Assembly: GCF_012932425.1 (NCBI RefSeq)
Contig: NZ_JAAIII010000005.1
Coordinates: 1-64,000 of the forward strand
Source: Bifidobacterium oedipodis
GTDB taxonomy: Bacteria > Actinomycetota > Actinomycetes > Actinomycetales > Bifidobacteriaceae
Length of the DNA stretch: 64,000 bases
Direction: 5' to 3'
Position numbers and translations under genes: made by a program. Position 1 is the stretch's first letter, and every line of letters starts with the position of its first letter. Below are positions 63,879 to 64,000 of the stretch, one piece after another. The notes beneath the pieces are model-generated. The model saw only the letters and a program-made list of their open reading frames with translations. It searched no databases and was not told the DNA's origin.

Positions 63879-64000
63879 TTACATGAGGCTTTCGTAGATG
63901 GCGTGGATGTCCTCGAGGGTGGCCTGGCGGGGGTTGCCGGGGGTGCACACGTCCTTGAACGCGTCCTCGGCGAGGCCGTCGATGTCGGCCTCGGTGGCGC
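63879..64000 (-). CDS. Iron-dependent alcohol dehydrogenase, C-terminal part
   Basis: Only the last 40 codons are in the window; the gene continues past 64000. The sequence DAFKDVCTPGNPRQATLEDI followed by HAIYESLM and stop matches the C-terminus of group III (iron-dependent) alcohol dehydrogenases such as lactaldehyde reductase FucO, where CTxGNPR is conserved. AdhE is less likely because its end differs. Identity beyond the family cannot be settled. Confidence 0.75.
   Translation of the reverse strand, partial: ATEADIDGLAEDAFKDVCTPGNPRQATLEDIHAIYESLM

Overview
This looks like a stretch of chromosome from a Bifidobacterium, close to the longum/breve group; the species cannot be fixed from the sequence alone. 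The evidence is high-GC coding DNA, the actinobacterial mismatch-repair nuclease NucS, GlgE, an atpBEFHAGDC operon, an actinobacterial initiator tRNA and a gene order (atp operon, nucS, FKBP lipoprotein; recG, rsmD, trmD) typical of bifidobacteria. No integrated phage, IS element, CRISPR array or rRNA operon is seen. The accessory parts are two wall-anchored surface proteins and several repeat-rich spacers.

Layout. 0.6-2.8 kb: glgE on the minus strand, followed by three DnaA-box-like sites. 3.1-5.3 kb: surface protein with a Pro-Glu stalk and sorting signal. 5.3-6.4 kb: non-coding spacer with a three-copy 138-bp tandem repeat and the first copy of a dispersed 21-bp-phased array. 6.36-7.7 kb: tRNA-fMet and metA (acetyl-CoA-type Glu111). 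8.2-15.4 kb: complete F1Fo ATP synthase operon. 15.5-21.8 kb: nucS, FKBP lipoprotein, a membrane protein/lipoprotein pair, a thioredoxin-fold TPR protein, a CYTH phosphatase and tRNA-Arg(CCG). 22.0-25.0 kb: beta-helix/pilin-like surface protein with a 12-C tract near its start, a likely phase-variation switch. 25.1-30.5 kb: HTH protein, small membrane protein, ridA, plsC, a 30-codon leader ORF, gpsA and ddl, linking phospholipid and cell-wall precursor synthesis. 30.7-35.0 kb: four-gene ABC importer. 35.2-48.2 kb: CPBP protease, a four-gene minus-strand cluster (gntR, DUF2974 hydrolase, tetR, mscS), flavin reductase, DEAD helicase, adenylate kinase, GNAT, lipoprotein, small ORF, MFS transporter and a PfkB-like protein lacking the catalytic Asp. 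48.6-63.5 kb: rpmB, recG, rsmD, trmD, MocR regulator with divergent LysE exporter, U32 peptidase, pgeF, ispD, a Pcp-like protein without the catalytic His, a DivIVA-like coiled-coil protein and pepC. The window ends inside an iron-dependent alcohol dehydrogenase.

The best candidate for something undescribed is a dispersed intergenic element in four copies (6137-6247, 26995-27147, 35024-35155, 63646-63756). A 24-bp core around TTACAT...ACGT is flanked by inverted arms built of exact 21-bp repeats that carry AGGTGAACCGTG-like boxes and end in CAG. The exact two-helical-turn period suggests a cooperative DNA-binding protein. Other notable signals are the gpsA 5'-end duplication that makes a coupled leader peptide, the 138-bp repeat, the poly-C switch, the putative GntR and MocR operators, and many starts that appear leaderless.
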